DNA from: Rapana venosa
Taxonomy: Eukaryota; Mollusca; Gastropoda; Neogastropoda; Muricidae
Reading direction: 5' to 3'
Length of the DNA stretch: 64,000 nucleotides
Assembly: GCA_028751875.1 (NCBI GenBank)
Contig: CM054165.1
Coordinates: 30,722,654 to 30,786,653, forward strand
In this document: in pieces, positions 1 to 11,434 of the stretch
Layout: each line of letters opens with the position of its first letter
Numbering within the stretch: position 1 is the first letter of the stretch
Program-made: the position numbers and the translations under genes
Notes under the pieces: generated by a model
What the model saw: only the letters and a program-made list of their open reading frames with translations
The model's database searches: none
Told to the model about the DNA's origin: nothing

Positions 1-170
1 ATATTCATGTGTAAAGTAACTACACACACTTTCACTGAACTAGTCACAATATTTGATCAATAGCTAAATTCCGCTAGTACACACAAATAAGATTTACTTA
101 TCAAATTAGCTTTTTCCTTGATAAATCTCTTCAAGAAACAACTTATATCAAAAAGAGAAATGTTCACTTA
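1..170. other. Flank of LTR element, nothing recognised
   Basis: AT-rich sequence with no coding signal. It does not match the equivalent 130 bp (2820-2950) of the right-hand LTR, so the left LTR copy is truncated or rearranged on this side. Confidence 0.4.
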
Positions 171-1016
171 CAGCTCAAGCAGGAGAACAAAACTGCTGTT
201 TCCTTCTAAGTCATTCTGTCATTTCACCACACACAGCCTAACTCAAGAAGAAAGTTGCCTCGGACAGCCAGCAAGAGAAAGACTTTAAAATGCCATGTAC
301 ACCCTATCATATTGGTTCAGTTGCAGGACTACTAATTCCAACTGACCAATGAATACATTTGGAAACTGAGACGAACAAATACTAACCACACATCAAATCA
401 GCTGACAAACAAATTTAAATCACCAATGTAGTCTCTGCATGACAATATGCTGGTTCAGTAGAGGAGGAGGGGGGGGGGGAAATAGAGAGAGGAAAGGGGG
501 GATGCTATTCAACAAAGAAAGAGGCCCACAAAGACTAGCTATAGCAAGCTCTGAAGTGCTTATTACATCACTGTTCCACTGGACACTCTAGGCTACAACA
601 AGGACTCAGGCCATGAATAGAGAGGACTCCACTGTAGTGACAAGGCTGAGGCACCAGCTCTAATAGGCCTACATTGAGAACACTTAGCTACACCATCACC
701 CAGTTGCCCATCTTCTAGCTCACAGAGACATGCTGGACACTTAACATGAGAGAAGGTGTAACAGTACACAGGCCTGATGAAATGCTAGGTCTCCCAGCCC
801 ACAACCATGGGTATATAAACAGTTGAGAGGTTTATTTGTCCAACAGCACAATGTAACTTAGAGGTTGTCAAAGAAACCTAACTCTAAGCAAATCATGAAG
901 TCTAACCAAGTTGAACAGTTCTTTTTAGAAGAGGGGGGGGGGGGAGGAGAGGGTAAGGAAAGGGGGTGGGGCTGTAGTTCAAACGTTATAGTGCGCAAAG
1001 TGCACACTATAACACA
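171..1016 (-). repeat. 3' LTR (truncated at its downstream end)
   Basis: Near-identical to 2951-4021 apart from small indels and the SINE in the other copy. It ends on the + strand at ATAACACA, directly beside the purine tract. It lacks about 130 bp present at 2820-2950 in the other LTR. Confidence 0.7.
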
Positions 1017-1030
1017 CTCCCCAAGCTTTT
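1017..1030 (-). other. Polypurine tract
   Basis: On the minus strand AAAAGCTTGGGGAG directly precedes the TGTGTTATAG start of the 3' LTR, the expected position for the plus-strand primer of an LTR retrotransposon. Confidence 0.55.
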
Positions 1031-2193
1031 AAATGCAATGTCCTCATTGCATGCTACAAATCAAAGGAAACTACCAAACTGACATGCTGAAAACCTGTTC
1101 TCTTTTGAAAGAGAAACCAAACACCTGTCAGAAACTAACCATGTGCAGAGACTCCAAAACAAGGCTTGTGAAAAACTCACAAATTTGCCAACCAGGCCTT
1201 ATCTAATTAGGCCTACTTCAAAGCCAATGCTTCAATAACAAACTTCACAAGCGACAGCACTAGATTTACCCAGCAAAATACCATTTGCCATACTCATCTT
1301 ACCATAATTTTCTCAAGGGCTCCTGAATCACTGTTACCATTAGCAAACACAAAAGCCAGTTACGTATTCTATACTAACCAACATAATTCATAAAACCATA
1401 TGTAATACAATGACATTTCCTGCAAAATCAAGCCATTTGCAACACAAAAGTAACACATACAGAAAACATTCTTAAGCATGAACACAATCCTGAAAGAGAA
1501 AAAAAAATAGCATCATAGTTACCACAACTACAAATCCTAAACTAGCATCAAGCCATACACTGTCAGTTAAGCACAAGCTGCCATCCTTACAGGAATTGTG
1601 ATGATTCCTATTCAACATAGACCTGTCTCTACACGTGATGACTCTTTCCTCAACCACTTTCCTCTGTCCGGACCTTTTGGGATAAACCCACATCAGGCCC
1701 TGGAAGCCTAGGTCTCGTCTTTCTGGATGAGACATGCTACCTTGCCAATTGGCCCTTACCAATTCATTTCAAAGATCTCAAAGATCTTTCAGTCACAGCC
1801 GTGGACACCTTTTCACTCTGTCCATACCTTCCTTGTGGGGGAAGAACCAGAAATACTGGTTTGGGTGGAATAGGCAGCAGCACCATTCACCTCCTGTGAC
1901 TCGTCATCCTCCATGCTAGCTAAATCAGCAGAGGATCCTTACGCGTCTTATCCAAGACATGCTATCCATCAGTGGTCTAAAACACTTCAAAAATAATACT
2001 CTGGGGGTTTGAATCTCTCTGAACTTTGACAGGTTTGTTCTTGTTACCGCTCCTTCTCTTTCCTACGTTTCCTTTTCCCAGAAGAAACATTTCCAACTAA
2101 AGCCTCAACTGACAGAACGACTCACACAGGATTTAACCTTATTCTCTAACACTACTTTGTTGCTTCAGAGTCAATACAGTTCACTTCTCCCAG
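1031..2193 (-). other. Internal region of LTR element without recognised gene
   Basis: This lies between gag and the polypurine tract. Short open frames exist (for example 1472-1762, minus) but show no protease, RT or integrase motif. It may be a remnant of a deleted pol gene or a non-coding spacer. Confidence 0.4.
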
Positions 2194-2745
2194 TCACATT
2201 CTCTTGTTCTCTTCACTCAACCACCTGAGCGCTTCATTCCTAGCCTGGAAGAAGGTGGTTTCTGGTTTCCTCACTACCATACGGCGTAGCTCCCTTCTCA
2301 ACTCTGCGTTGAAAAGTCCGTAAATAAACCTGTCCCTCAACAGGTAATCAGCGAGGGCGTCCGCCTTTCTCATATGGATGGTCCTCTCCAGGCCCCTCAA
2401 CACATGAGAGTAGTTCAGGACCGACTCTTCTCGCAACTGGTCCCGACTGTAGAAGGCAGACAGGAGAGTGGTAGTCCGTCGCCTGTCACCAAACACGGCC
2501 CTGAGGATGTTGATGATCTTCACTGGGGTGTTGGTATCTTCAATCGTGTGCAGCATTACCTCTCTTCGGGCCACACCCTTCAGATGGCTGAAGATGTAGT
2601 AGGCAGCCATCTCGTCTCCCATAGGGAAGGCCGCCAGGACTCGCTCCACTTCCATGGAGAAGTCCTCCACTGACAGGTCTGTCAGTGCACCAGAAAAGTG
2701 CTGCAGTTCAGGCAGGAAACACCATCTCATCGTCTCGTACGCCAT
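2194..2745 (-). CDS. Gag-like capsid protein of LTR retrotransposon
   Basis: A 183-residue frame that begins soon after the 5' LTR and primer-binding-like site, as gag should. It is rich in charged helices (segments such as DYLLRDRFIYGLF and RREVMLHTIEDT) in the style of the retrotransposon-gag capsid domain (the Gypsy/PNMA-type fold), which assembles into cytoplasmic virus-like particles around the RNA. No zinc knuckle is seen, and the frame stops before one would appear, so the nucleocapsid part is missing or frameshifted. The start MAYETMRW is the first ATG downstream of the LTR. Family placement rests on the look of the sequence and its position, not on a database search. Confidence 0.7.
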   Translation of the reverse strand: MAYETMRWCFLPELQHFSGALTDLSVEDFSMEVERVLAAFPMGDEMAAYYIFSHLKGVARREVMLHTIEDTNTPVKIINILRAVFGDRRRTTTLLSAFYSRDQLREESVLNYSHVLRGLERTIHMRKADALADYLLRDRFIYGLFNAELRRELRRMVVRKPETTFFQARNEALRWLSEENKRM

Positions 2746-2800
2746 GGTAGTCTGCTGAGCTGTGTGTGAGTGTGTGTAGTAAATAAGAACTAACCTGCTA

Positions 2801-2817
2801 TCCTGTCGACGACGCCA
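2801..2817 (-). other. Primer-binding-like site
   Basis: TGGCGTCGTCGACAGGA on the minus strand lies two to three bases inside the end of the 5' LTR. It has the TGG start typical of a tRNA 3'-end complement. I cannot name the tRNA. Confidence 0.5.
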
Positions 2818-2819
2818 AT

Positions 2820-4021
2820 TGTTGAGGTGTGAACTAAGAAGGTTCAGGGATAGGGGATGTTAGGACACTGGCACTCCGCACTCAAAGGAATGATGTGAGG
2901 CCACGCAGGGGTGTTATGGTAACACTTTTTATTTTTTATCTACCAAACAACACACACAGCTCAAGCAGGAGAACAAAACTGCTGTTTCCTTCTAAGTCAT
3001 TCTGTCATTTCACCACACACAGCCTAACTCAAGAAGAAAGTTGCCTCGGACAGCCAGCAAGAGAAAGACTTTAAAATGCCATGTACACCCTATCATATTG
3101 GTTCAGTTGCAGGACTACTAATTCCAACTGACCAATGAATACATTTGGAAACTGAGACGAACAAATCCTAACCACACATCAAATCAGCTGACAAACAAAT
3201 TTAAGTCAACCAATGTAGTCTCTGCATGACAAATATGCTGGTTCAGTAGAGGAGGAGGGGGGGGGGGGTAATAGAGAGAGGAAAGGGGGGATGCTATTCA
3301 ACAAGAAAGAGGCCCACAAAGACTAGCTGTAGCAAGCTCTGAAGTGCTTATTACATCAATGTTCCACTGGACACTCTAGGCTACAACAAGGACTCAGGCC
3401 ATGAATAGAGAGGACTCCACTGTAGCTGACAAAGGCTGAGGCACCAGCTTCTAATAGGCCTACATTGAGAACACTTAGCTACACCATCACACCCAGTTGC
3501 CCATCTTCTAGCTCACAGAGACATGCTGGACACTTAACATGAGAGAAGGTGTAACAGTACACAGGCCTGATGAAATGCTAGGTCTCCCAGCCCACAACCA
3601 TGGGTATTTTTTTTAATATTTATTATTATTTTATATCGAGGATAATGGAATAAGCACTCATGTGCTTTTTTACATCCAGTCCCCGTGTGTATGCGGTTTT
3701 GTCAATTTTGTCATCTGTTCCCACCGGCACACAATGGCCTACTCTTTCGAAAAGCGGAACAGGGTTTAACGTGTGCGCAAGATGTTCTGCATGCGTTCGC
3801 ACACGGGGCCTCGGTTTATAGTCTCATCCGAAGGTATACAAACAGTTGAGAGGTTTGTTTGTCCAACAGCACAATGTAACTTAGAGGTTGTCAAAGGAAC
3901 CTAACTCTAAGCAAATCATGAAGTCTAACCAAGTTGAACAGTTCTTTTTAGAAGAGGGGGGGGGGGAGGAGAGGGTAAGGAAAGGGGGGGGGGGCTGTAG
4001 TTCAAACGTTATACTATAACA
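2820..4021 (-). repeat. 5' LTR, interrupted by a SINE
   Basis: The partner of 171-1016. Read on the minus strand it starts TGTTATAG and ends CAACA. A SINE lies at 3608-3832 and is absent from the other LTR, so it postdates insertion of this element. Confidence 0.7.
3608..3832 (-). mobile_element. SINE family A copy, inserted in the LTR
   Basis: It interrupts the LTR between two GGTAT copies (3603-3607 and 3833-3837), a target-site duplication. It contains the family core CGGTTTATAGTCTCATCC and the tail text ATCGAGGATAATGGAATAAG. The tRNA-like head is missing, so it is 5'-truncated on the minus strand. Confidence 0.8.
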
Positions 4022-4442
4022 ACTGTATCCCCACTGTTGGAATATGGCTACCTTAATGGAGGGGAAGAAAAACAATGGTCGCGTGAACAAAAAATCTCTC
4101 GCCGTTGGCAAGTTTTGGGAGCTCTAGCTGGGGGATGAAAATAACAGCAACAACAACAAAAGAAGAAAAAATGAAAATCGTATTTTCCATAACACTGATA
4201 ACCATACAGCTTCACTGAAATCTCTCTCTTTCTCACTCTCAAAATATAATATATATTAATTAATTATATTAATATATATTAATATTATTATAATTGTTAT
4301 ATTAAATTATATTAATATATATTAAATATAATATATAATATATATATAAAGAGAGAGAGATATTTCACTCAAAATCTCGCTCTCTCTCTCTTTCTCTCTC
4401 TCTATGTATATATAGAAAGAGAGAGAGAGAGATACTTCACTC

Positions 4443-4483
<41 letters not shown>

Positions 4484-4500
4484 ATATATATATATATATT
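4022..4500. repeat. AT-rich and (GA)n/(TA)n microsatellites
   Basis: Alternating TA, GA and CT tracts. No gene is visible. Confidence 0.8.
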
Positions 4501-4677
4501 CATTTATTTATTCTTTTATATCGAGGATAATGAAATAAGCACTCATTGTGCTTTTTTACATCCAGTCCCCGTGTGTATGCGGTTTTGTAAATTCTGTCAT
4601 CTATTCCCACCAGCACACAATTGCCTACTCTTACAAAAAAGCGAAACAGGATTTAATGTATGCGCAAGGTATTCTAC

Positions 4678-4683
<6 letters not shown>
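4501..4683 (-). mobile_element. SINE family A fragment
   Basis: The same tail and body as 3608-3832 (ATCGAGGATAATGAAATAAG, then CATCCAGTCCCCGTGTGTATG). It ends in a (TA)n tract before the conserved core. Confidence 0.75.
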
Positions 4684-4736
<53 letters not shown>

Positions 4737-4889
4737 GGGAGAGAGAGAGAGATTTTGAGTGAAATTGTATGGTTATCAGTGTTATGGAAAAAACAATGAC
4801 TTTCTATTTTTTTTATAGATATATCTATATATATATCTATATTTATCTATCTATATCTATCTATCTATCTATTTATCTATATATATCTA

Positions 4890-4943
<54 letters not shown>

Positions 4944-5016
4944 GCGAGAGAGAGAGAGAGAGAGGAGAGAGAGATTATAGATAGATATATCAATCATTGT
5001 AGTTTTTCCTGTCTCT

Positions 5017-5052
<36 letters not shown>

Positions 5053-5065
5053 CTCTCTTCACAAA
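4684..5065. repeat. (TA)n, (GATA)n-like and (CT)n microsatellites
   Basis: Simple repeats only. The open frames across them are low-complexity artefacts. Confidence 0.85.
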
Positions 5066-5345
5066 GGGACGGGATAGCTCAGTGGTCAGAGCACTCATTT
5101 TCCCCCAACCAAGTTAAGCAGCGTCGAGCGTGGTTACCAGTTGGATGGGTGACCGTTTGCGCGCCTTGGCTTCAGTACAGTTCCCCCAGTTCACCCAGCT
5201 GTAAATGGGTACCCGCCCTCTTTATGGTCAGGGAAGGTAAAGCAGCGAGGGAGAGGAGATGGGCGCCGCCCTCACTATGCTGGCCCCTAGAGAAGTGAGG
5301 TCTCTGACGCCTCGCTCCCCTACGACCTTATAGGTTATGGGACTC
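5066..5345 (+). mobile_element. SINE family C: chimeric tRNA / 5S rRNA head
   Basis: It starts with a tRNA-like 5' half (GGGATAGCTCAGTGGTCAGA) and runs straight into text matching the 3' half of 5S rRNA (AAGTTAAGCAGCGTCGAGC, then TTGGATGGGTGACCG). That part covers the 5S box A, intermediate element and box C used by RNA polymerase III. The body continues to about 5345. Other copies are at 10145-10400, 14105-14382 (minus) and 51893-52165 (minus). A repeated, decayed, non-standard head fits a SINE rather than a tRNA or 5S gene. Confidence 0.7.
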
Positions 5346-5825
5346 CTTTACCTCCTTTTCCTCCAACATGATCTATTCACTCTCTCTCTAACATGACTTA
5401 TTCACTCTCTCTCTCTCTCTCTCCTTCTCTTTTCTCTCTCCTCTCTCTCTCTCTCCTCAAGACCCAGGCATTCCAACTTCACCAACAAGAGCAGGGGGGC
5501 CCGTCGGTCTCACGTCTACCTCATCTTTCTGGGAGCCTTGGCTCGCTTTTTTCATTTCCCATCCAAAGAAGGGGAAACCCCCTGGCATCTACCCCTACGT
5601 CACTCCACCGTCTGCAAGGGGCCATCATCGGTCTGCAGTATCCTCTAGGGAATTCCAAAAAAAGAAAGCAGAGTAAAAGATTTGAGGATGCAGCAGGGTG
5701 CCTGCTGTGTGTGTGGATAAGGGTGTGGGGTTGGGTGGATGAGTGTGGGGGTTTTTGTGTGGGTTTTTGTGTTTTAAAAGGTTTTAAAATCACTGTGCTA
5801 AAATAAAGTGTTTAATTTTTTTGGT
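5346..5825. other. (CT)n tract and unrecognised sequence
   Basis: A CT-rich microsatellite, then about 350 bp of unique-looking sequence. A 137-codon open frame crosses it but starts inside the microsatellite and resembles nothing I know. Confidence 0.5.
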
Positions 5826-5996
5826 TTTTATTTTAATTTTTTTTATGTCGGGGATAAGGGTTTAAGCGTTGGGTGTTTTTTTTTTTACACCCAGTCTCCG
5901 TGTGTACGGGGTTTTTTGTGAAATTCTGTTTATCTTTCCTGCCGCCAAAATGTCTAAAAAGCGGAACAGATTTAATGTTGCGCAAGATGTTTGCTA
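5826..5996 (-). mobile_element. SINE family A fragment (decayed)
   Basis: Degenerate copy keeping CCAGTCTCCGTGTGTACG and GCGGAACAGATTTAATG text of the family body. Confidence 0.6.
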
Positions 5997-7477
5997 AAAC
6001 ATAAGCATGTTGAAAAAAAAAAGAAGATAATAATATATATATTATAAAATATATATATATATATATAGAGAGAGAGGAGGAGAGGGAGAGAGAGAGAGAG
6101 AGAGAGATGCATGCCACACACACACACACACACACACACACCACACCCACACACACACACAACAAACCCACAACACAAACACACACAAACCACACCACAC
6201 AAACCCACTATTTTGAAAAAAATATTCAAGACGAATGACATAGTTGCCACTTATAAAATTTCCCTGACAAATGTGAGGGGAATAGCATAAAGGGGAACTT
6301 AGCAAGGAAAAAAGGGCCCACAAAAAAAATGACATTTTTAAAATTACCACCACACATAAGACACACAAGTTAAAAAGTCGAATTGTTGTTTTTTTTTTAC
6401 TACATAATAAATATTTGATTATCCCCCACTTTTTTTTGTTTTAGAAAACTTTATTTTTCGGGTTTACACTTTGGCCCTTTTTTGTTTTCATGTCTTAATA
6501 CAGCTCAATAGGGAAACGATTGTTGAAATTTTTTTTTATTTATAATATATATCTATATAATCTAATAATCAAATATAATCATTAAAAATCTTAATAATAT
6601 ATATATATATATATTTAAAAAATATATATTATAAAAAATTTATTATGACAATGCAATGGCAAGACAAATTCTTTATTTCGAGGATAATGAATAAGCACAC
6701 ATTTTTTTATAATCCATTTTCCCTCCCCCGGGTTAGGGATACACTTAAAAAAACCCCAAATACTTTACAGTCTCACAATAAAAAAGGGAAAAAAACCCCC
6801 TTTTCAAAACGCCCCCCCAACAACCCCCCCCCCCCCCCAAAGAAGAAATTAAAAGAAAATCCAAAGAATCCCCCACCCCTAACCCCCCCCCCCCAAAAAA
6901 CCCAAAACCCAAAAAACAAACAAAAAAAAAGAAAAGGAAAAAAACCAAAACCCAACAAAAGATGAAAAAAAAGAGAAAAAAGACAAACAAAAACAACAAA
7001 ACAAGGCAACAACAAAGCCAAGAAAAAAAAACAACCAAATTAATAATCAAAAGATAACATCTACACATTTCAAAGGGTACACATACTTGTTACCAAATTT
7101 ATAAGATATTGAAATAGGGCACTCATTAAAACTTAAGTACGGGGCAAGCCCAATAAAGTATTGAAAATATAAAAAAAAACCTTCATCGGATATACTATGA
7201 CTATAACAGGACGAAAAAAGGGAGAGAGAGAGGACAGAAACAGAGAGTGTGTGTGGTATTTAAAGGAAATACCCAATATAAAAACCCAAAACAGTATGCG
7301 ACCCATAAACACCTTTTAGATTATACTCGTTTAAAATTATATTAAGATAATGAAAAAAAAATTTAAACCCATACATCCACACAATAAAAACAAGAAAAAA
7401 CCAAGAAGAAATTTAAAACATACATCGTTTGGGGAGAAAATAGGGTGGGTGAGTGAGTGGGGGTGTGTGTTTGTGTG

Positions 7478-7523
<46 letters not shown>

Positions 7524-8419
7524 AGCGCGTGTGGTGTGTGTGTGTGGTGTGTTTTTTTTTGAGTGTGGGGGGGGGGGGGGGGGTTTTTTCAGGGATAATC
7601 AAAATATGTAATCTGACATAGCCACATAAACACAAAACCTTTTTAATTATGCCATGCAAATTGATTGTCTGGTAATAAAAAAGTGCAATCCCATACACTT
7701 CATAATAAAGGGGGGAAAAAACCCAAATAAAGTCTAAAAAAAACATCTACACATTGTAAGTAATAGAAAAAATTTTTTTCCCAGGAAATGAATAAGTATT
7801 CTGTGCTTTTTTTTCATCCCGTCCCCCCCATGGGGTAATTTAAAAATCACTCATACTCATACTTTTAAGGAAGAAAAAAAAGGGAAAAAAAAATTTTTTA
7901 AAGAAAAAAGAGGAAGAAGAAAAAACAAACAAACATACAAACAAACAAACAAAAACCCCCGACGAGCAAAAACAAAAATACCCAAACCCCCCCCCCCCCC
8001 AAAAAAAAAAAAAAAAAAAAAAAAAAACAAGAGAAAAGAGAGAGATATATATGTGGTGTGTGTTGTGTGTGGTGTGTGGTGGTGTTGTGGTGTGTGTGGT
8101 GTGAATCTCGCATAGGTGTACCTTAGAGGCCTAGCCCAAAAAACAGAAAACCCCCCCACCCCCCCTACCCACCCACCCCCCCCCAAAAAAAAAAAAACTC
8201 CAAGTAAAAAAAAAACCAAAAAAAAAACAAAACCCCCCCCCCACCCGACCCACCCCCCCCCCCAAGAAAAAAAAAAGAAAAAAAAAATTTTAAAAAACCT
8301 TCACCGCCAGTGACAGTTGGGCCCAGTATGTTGTGGCTTCAGTGATTTTCTAAGAACCGGATCAGGTGTGAACTGGGGTTGACATGCCACAGACAGATCT
8401 CTCAAGTCAGTCTGTCTTG
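5997..8419. repeat. Low-complexity block: (TA)n, (GA)n, (CA)n, (GT)n and homopolymers
   Basis: Microsatellites alternate with long A, C and G runs (for example 6780-6900, 7985-8030, 8145-8290). A SINE tail fragment is recognisable at about 6662-6740. No gene is visible. The irregular homopolymers look like poor consensus. Confidence 0.75.
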
Positions 8420-8765
8420 TTTTTATTTTATTCTTTTATATCGAGGATAATGGAATAAGCGCTTACGTGCTTTTTTTTAAAAATCCTGTCCCGTGTAAAG
8501 CGGTTTTGTCTTCTGTCATCCGTTCCAACCCGCACACAATGCCTCCTTTTCTAAAAAGCAAACAGGGTTTAACAGTGCGCGGATGTTCTGATGCGATCAC
8601 AACGGGGGCACTTCGGTTTATAGTAAGTCTCTCCAGATGACTTTTGGGGAAGTGGGGTCGGGACGATGTTTAATCCGGGGAAAAAAAATCCCCCTTTAAT
8701 GGGAATCGAAACCCCGGGCGTCAGATGCGATGGGAATGTTCAACCACTAGTATCCCGTCCCTTGA
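8420..8765 (-). mobile_element. SINE family A, near full length with tRNA-like head
   Basis: On the minus strand the head has an A-box-like CTAGTGGTTGAAC and a B-box-like GGGTTTCGATTCCC, followed by the conserved core and the GGATAATGGAATAAG tail. This shows the family is tRNA-derived. Confidence 0.7.
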
Positions 8766-8924
8766 GCCGCCGTCCATGTAACGGCACCCGCCAGCCTACT
8801 GTACTGCCTAATGTCCATCTGTGGGGCCTCCCCTGTCCAGTGACGTCTGGGTCTTCCCCTGTTATCTCTCTGTCCTTCCTCCCTCCCTGTCAGCGCCATT
8901 TTTTGGGGAGACGTCAATTTTGGG

Positions 8925-9256
8925 AGGTGGGAGATGGGTTTAAAACGTTCACCTGCCAACAATTAACCGGAGGTTCTGAGTTCTTCCCCCCCCTCCCCTT
9001 TCTTCCCATTTTACCAAAAAAAATCGAACTGAATGTCAAAGTCCCTTTGGATGAGACTAAAACCGAGGCCCGTGTTGCGAAAAGCATGCAGAACATCTTG
9101 CGCGCACGTTAAAACCCGTTCCGCTTTTTTGGGGGTAGCCCTTCTGTGCCGGTGAAACGGGGTGACAAAATTTTCAAAAATCCGCATAACATGGGGACTG
9201 GATTAAAAAAAAGCACAGAGGGCTTATTCCATTTTCCCCGATAAAAAATAATAAAT
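8925..9256 (+). mobile_element. SINE family A copy, opposite orientation
   Basis: Reverse complement of the neighbouring copy: head-like GGTTTAAAACGTTCACCTG, core GGATGAGACTAAAACCGAG, and tail GGCTTATTCCATTTTCCCCG. With 8420-8765 it forms an inverted SINE pair. Confidence 0.65.
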
Positions 9257-9480
9257 AAAAAATCTTTTTAATTTTTAAGAGGAAAAAAAAATCCAAGAAA
9301 AAAATTCTTAAACAGGGTGACAAGATAACCTGTGGTTGTTGTTGTTTGGGTTTTTGATGGTTAGATAACAAATGTTTTTTTTCAAAGTGAAAGTTTTTTT
9401 TTAAAACTGGATGATAGGGAATTCCCTTTCTGTGCTTTTGATTAAATGTTTTTTCAGGGTTATTACAAAAATTTTTTTTA
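9257..9480. other. Low-complexity A/T-rich sequence
   Basis: Homopolymer-rich. Nothing recognised. Confidence 0.5.
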
Positions 9481-9660
9481 TTTATTTATTTATCATTTAA
9501 AATTTTTTTATATCGAGGGTAATGGAAAGCCTCATTGCTTTTTTTTTATCCAGTCCCCGTATTATGCGGTTTTCAATTTTGTCATCTGTTCCCACCGGCA
9601 ACAATGGGCCCACCTTCGAAAAGCGGAAAGGATTTTTTAAAGTGTCCCCAAAAGGGTTCT
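9481..9660 (-). mobile_element. SINE family A fragment
   Basis: Tail and body text (ATCGAGGGTAATGGAA, CCAGTCCCCGTATTATGCGG, CCCACCGGCAACAATGG). Confidence 0.65.
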
Positions 9661-10144
9661 GTGTTGTGATGAAAGGAAGGGGGCTGGCCACAGGGGAGGG
9701 GGGGGCAGACACATTTTGTTCGTTTCTTAACCTGAATATAAAAAGTAAAAAAAAATAAAAATAGATAACTAACCATTTTCAGGTTTTTGTAAAGGGAAAA
9801 GGGGGGATATATACAATATCTGTACAAAATCAGAAACGGGGTAAAACGACCATTTATCTTCTCCTTTATTTTCCAAGTCGGGAAAACGGGTTTCTTTTTG
9901 ATGGTTTGCTAAAACGGGTTTGGTAGAACCCCAAAAAAAAACTCACCCAAAGAGGTCCCAAAGCTCTAACCAAAGAATGAAAAGAAAAAAAATCCCGTAG
10001 AAAATCCCCTCAAAAGGGGGAGGGTTAGCAAAGACTTACCAAACCGTTTTTTTTTTTTAAAAACATGATAAGAATTCTACCCCGCTTTGGTTCTGCCTAT
10101 GGAGTGTTTGAACTTAAACATGAAATGGTATACATCCAAAAAGG
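9661..10144. other. Unrecognised sequence with homopolymers
   Basis: No coding signal or known repeat, except that the last ~100 bp belong to the large inverted repeat shared with 49.5-52.2 kb. Confidence 0.4.
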
Positions 10145-10400
10145 GAAAAGGGGCCCCCAGTGGTCGGAGCACCACCCCCCCCAAGCTAAGAAAAAACAGC
10201 GTTTCGGCTTACCCTTTGGGGGGTGACCGTTTTCGGCCTTAGCTTCTGTCAGTCTCCTAGTTCCCCAGCTGTAAATATAACCCGCCCCCCTTTTGGGGCA
10301 GGAAAAGGGAAAACAGCAAGGGGAGGGGATGGGGCCCCTCTCAAAAAGTGGCCCCTTTGAAACTGATATCTCTGACACATTGTTCTTCAAAGACTGCATA
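10145..10400 (+). mobile_element. SINE family C copy (decayed)
   Basis: Shares CAGTGGTCGGAGCAC, GGGTGACCG and the CAGCTGTAAAT...CCCGCC body with 5066-5345. The 5' head is damaged by homopolymers. Confidence 0.6.
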
Positions 10401-10544
10401 GTTCATGGGAACACCTTTTTATGGAGAGAGACAGAGGATAAAAGGAAACAAACTAGCAACACATTCCTGAGACACTGTACATTGGAACAAAAGGTTTTGT
10501 AAGGAGAGAGAGAAGGTGAGAGAACCAAACTGTGAATACAAATC

Positions 10545-10765
10545 ACAGAAAATGCCAGCTTCAATCAATTAAGTGAAGTGTATTACAAATCACAGAAAAA
10601 GCCAGCTTCAATCAAGGGAAGTGTATTAAAAATCACGGAAAAAGCCAACTTCAATCAATTGAGGGAAGCGTATTAAAAATCACAGCAAAAGCCAGCTTCA
10701 ATCAATCGAGGGAAGCGTATTACAAATCACAGAAAAAGCCAGCTTCAATCAATTAAGGGAAGCGT
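10545..10765. repeat. Tandem repeat, about 55-bp unit
   Basis: About four copies of a unit containing AAAGCCAGCTTCAATCAA and GGGAAGCGTATT. The inverted arm has the same array at 51520-51735. Confidence 0.8.
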
Positions 10766-10954
10766 ATAGGTCTTGGAAGTGAAGGTTTCTGAACTGGGGA
10801 CCACTGTACCTGAAGAGAAAAAAGTACTGCACTGTATTACTGTTTAACAGTGTCATACTCACTGTGAACAAGTAGTCGCATATGGCGGTCATGTACTGCA
10901 GTCTTTGTCTGAAAGCTTTTTGGTCCAGTGGCATTTATCCACTTATCGTCTGTT

Positions 10955-11200
10955 TCTGTTTTTCAGTGACGTTGTCTCAGCATCACGTTTCTGTTTTCAG
11001 TGACGTTGTCCATCAGTCTGTCTCTGTTTTCATGACATTGTCCATCATGTCTTTCTCTGCTGTTTCTTGTTTTTCAGTGACGTTGTTCAATCATGTCTGT
11101 TTCTGTTTTCAGTGACGTTGTCCATCATTGTCTCTGTTTCTGTTTTCAGTGATGTTGTCTATCCATGTCTTTCTCTGTCTGTCTCTGTTTCTTCACCTGC
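10955..11200. repeat. Tandem repeat, about 36-bp unit
   Basis: Imperfect copies of CTGTTTTCAGTGACGTTGTC plus CATCATGTCT. The same array is inverted at 51040-51310. Confidence 0.75.
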
Positions 11201-11245
11201 ACTGTCTGTCCCTTCAAGATGTCCTGAGCTTCTTTAGATCTTGTA

Positions 11246-11284
11246 CACAAGTTTCTCTTCTTCTTCTTCTTCTTCTTCTTCTGT

Positions 11285-11317
<33 letters not shown>

Positions 11318-11434
11318 CTTCTTCTTCTTCTTCTCCTTTTTCCTTCTTCTTCTTCTTTCTTCTTCTTCTTCTTCTTCTTCTTCTTTCTTCTTCTTTCTTC
11401 TTCTTCTTCTTCTTCTTCTTCTTCTTCTTCTTCG
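11246..11434. repeat. (CTT)n microsatellite
   Basis: Nearly pure CTT triplets. Opposed poly-Ser/Leu and poly-Glu/Arg open frames across it are artefacts. Confidence 0.9.

Larger units (their letters stand above)
171..4021 (-). mobile_element. LTR retrotransposon, gag-only (non-autonomous)
   Basis: Two long direct repeats (171-1016 and 2820-4021) flank about 1.8 kb that holds one gag-like reading frame on the minus strand. Read on the minus strand the order is 5' LTR, primer-binding-like site, gag, polypurine tract, 3' LTR. The 5' LTR begins TGTTATAG and ends CAACA, giving the usual TG...CA termini. No protease, reverse transcriptase or integrase is seen and the internal domain is too short for them, so the copy would depend on an autonomous relative. 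The 5' LTR was later hit by a SINE (3608-3832). What is seen is the repeat pair and gag. Assignment to a Ty3/Gypsy-like group is inferred from the gag style only. Confidence 0.75.

Noticed and set aside
5066..5345. A genuine tRNA or 5S rRNA gene
   Set aside because: The head joins halves of two different RNAs, is followed by a SINE body, and recurs in decayed copies, so it is a retroposon.
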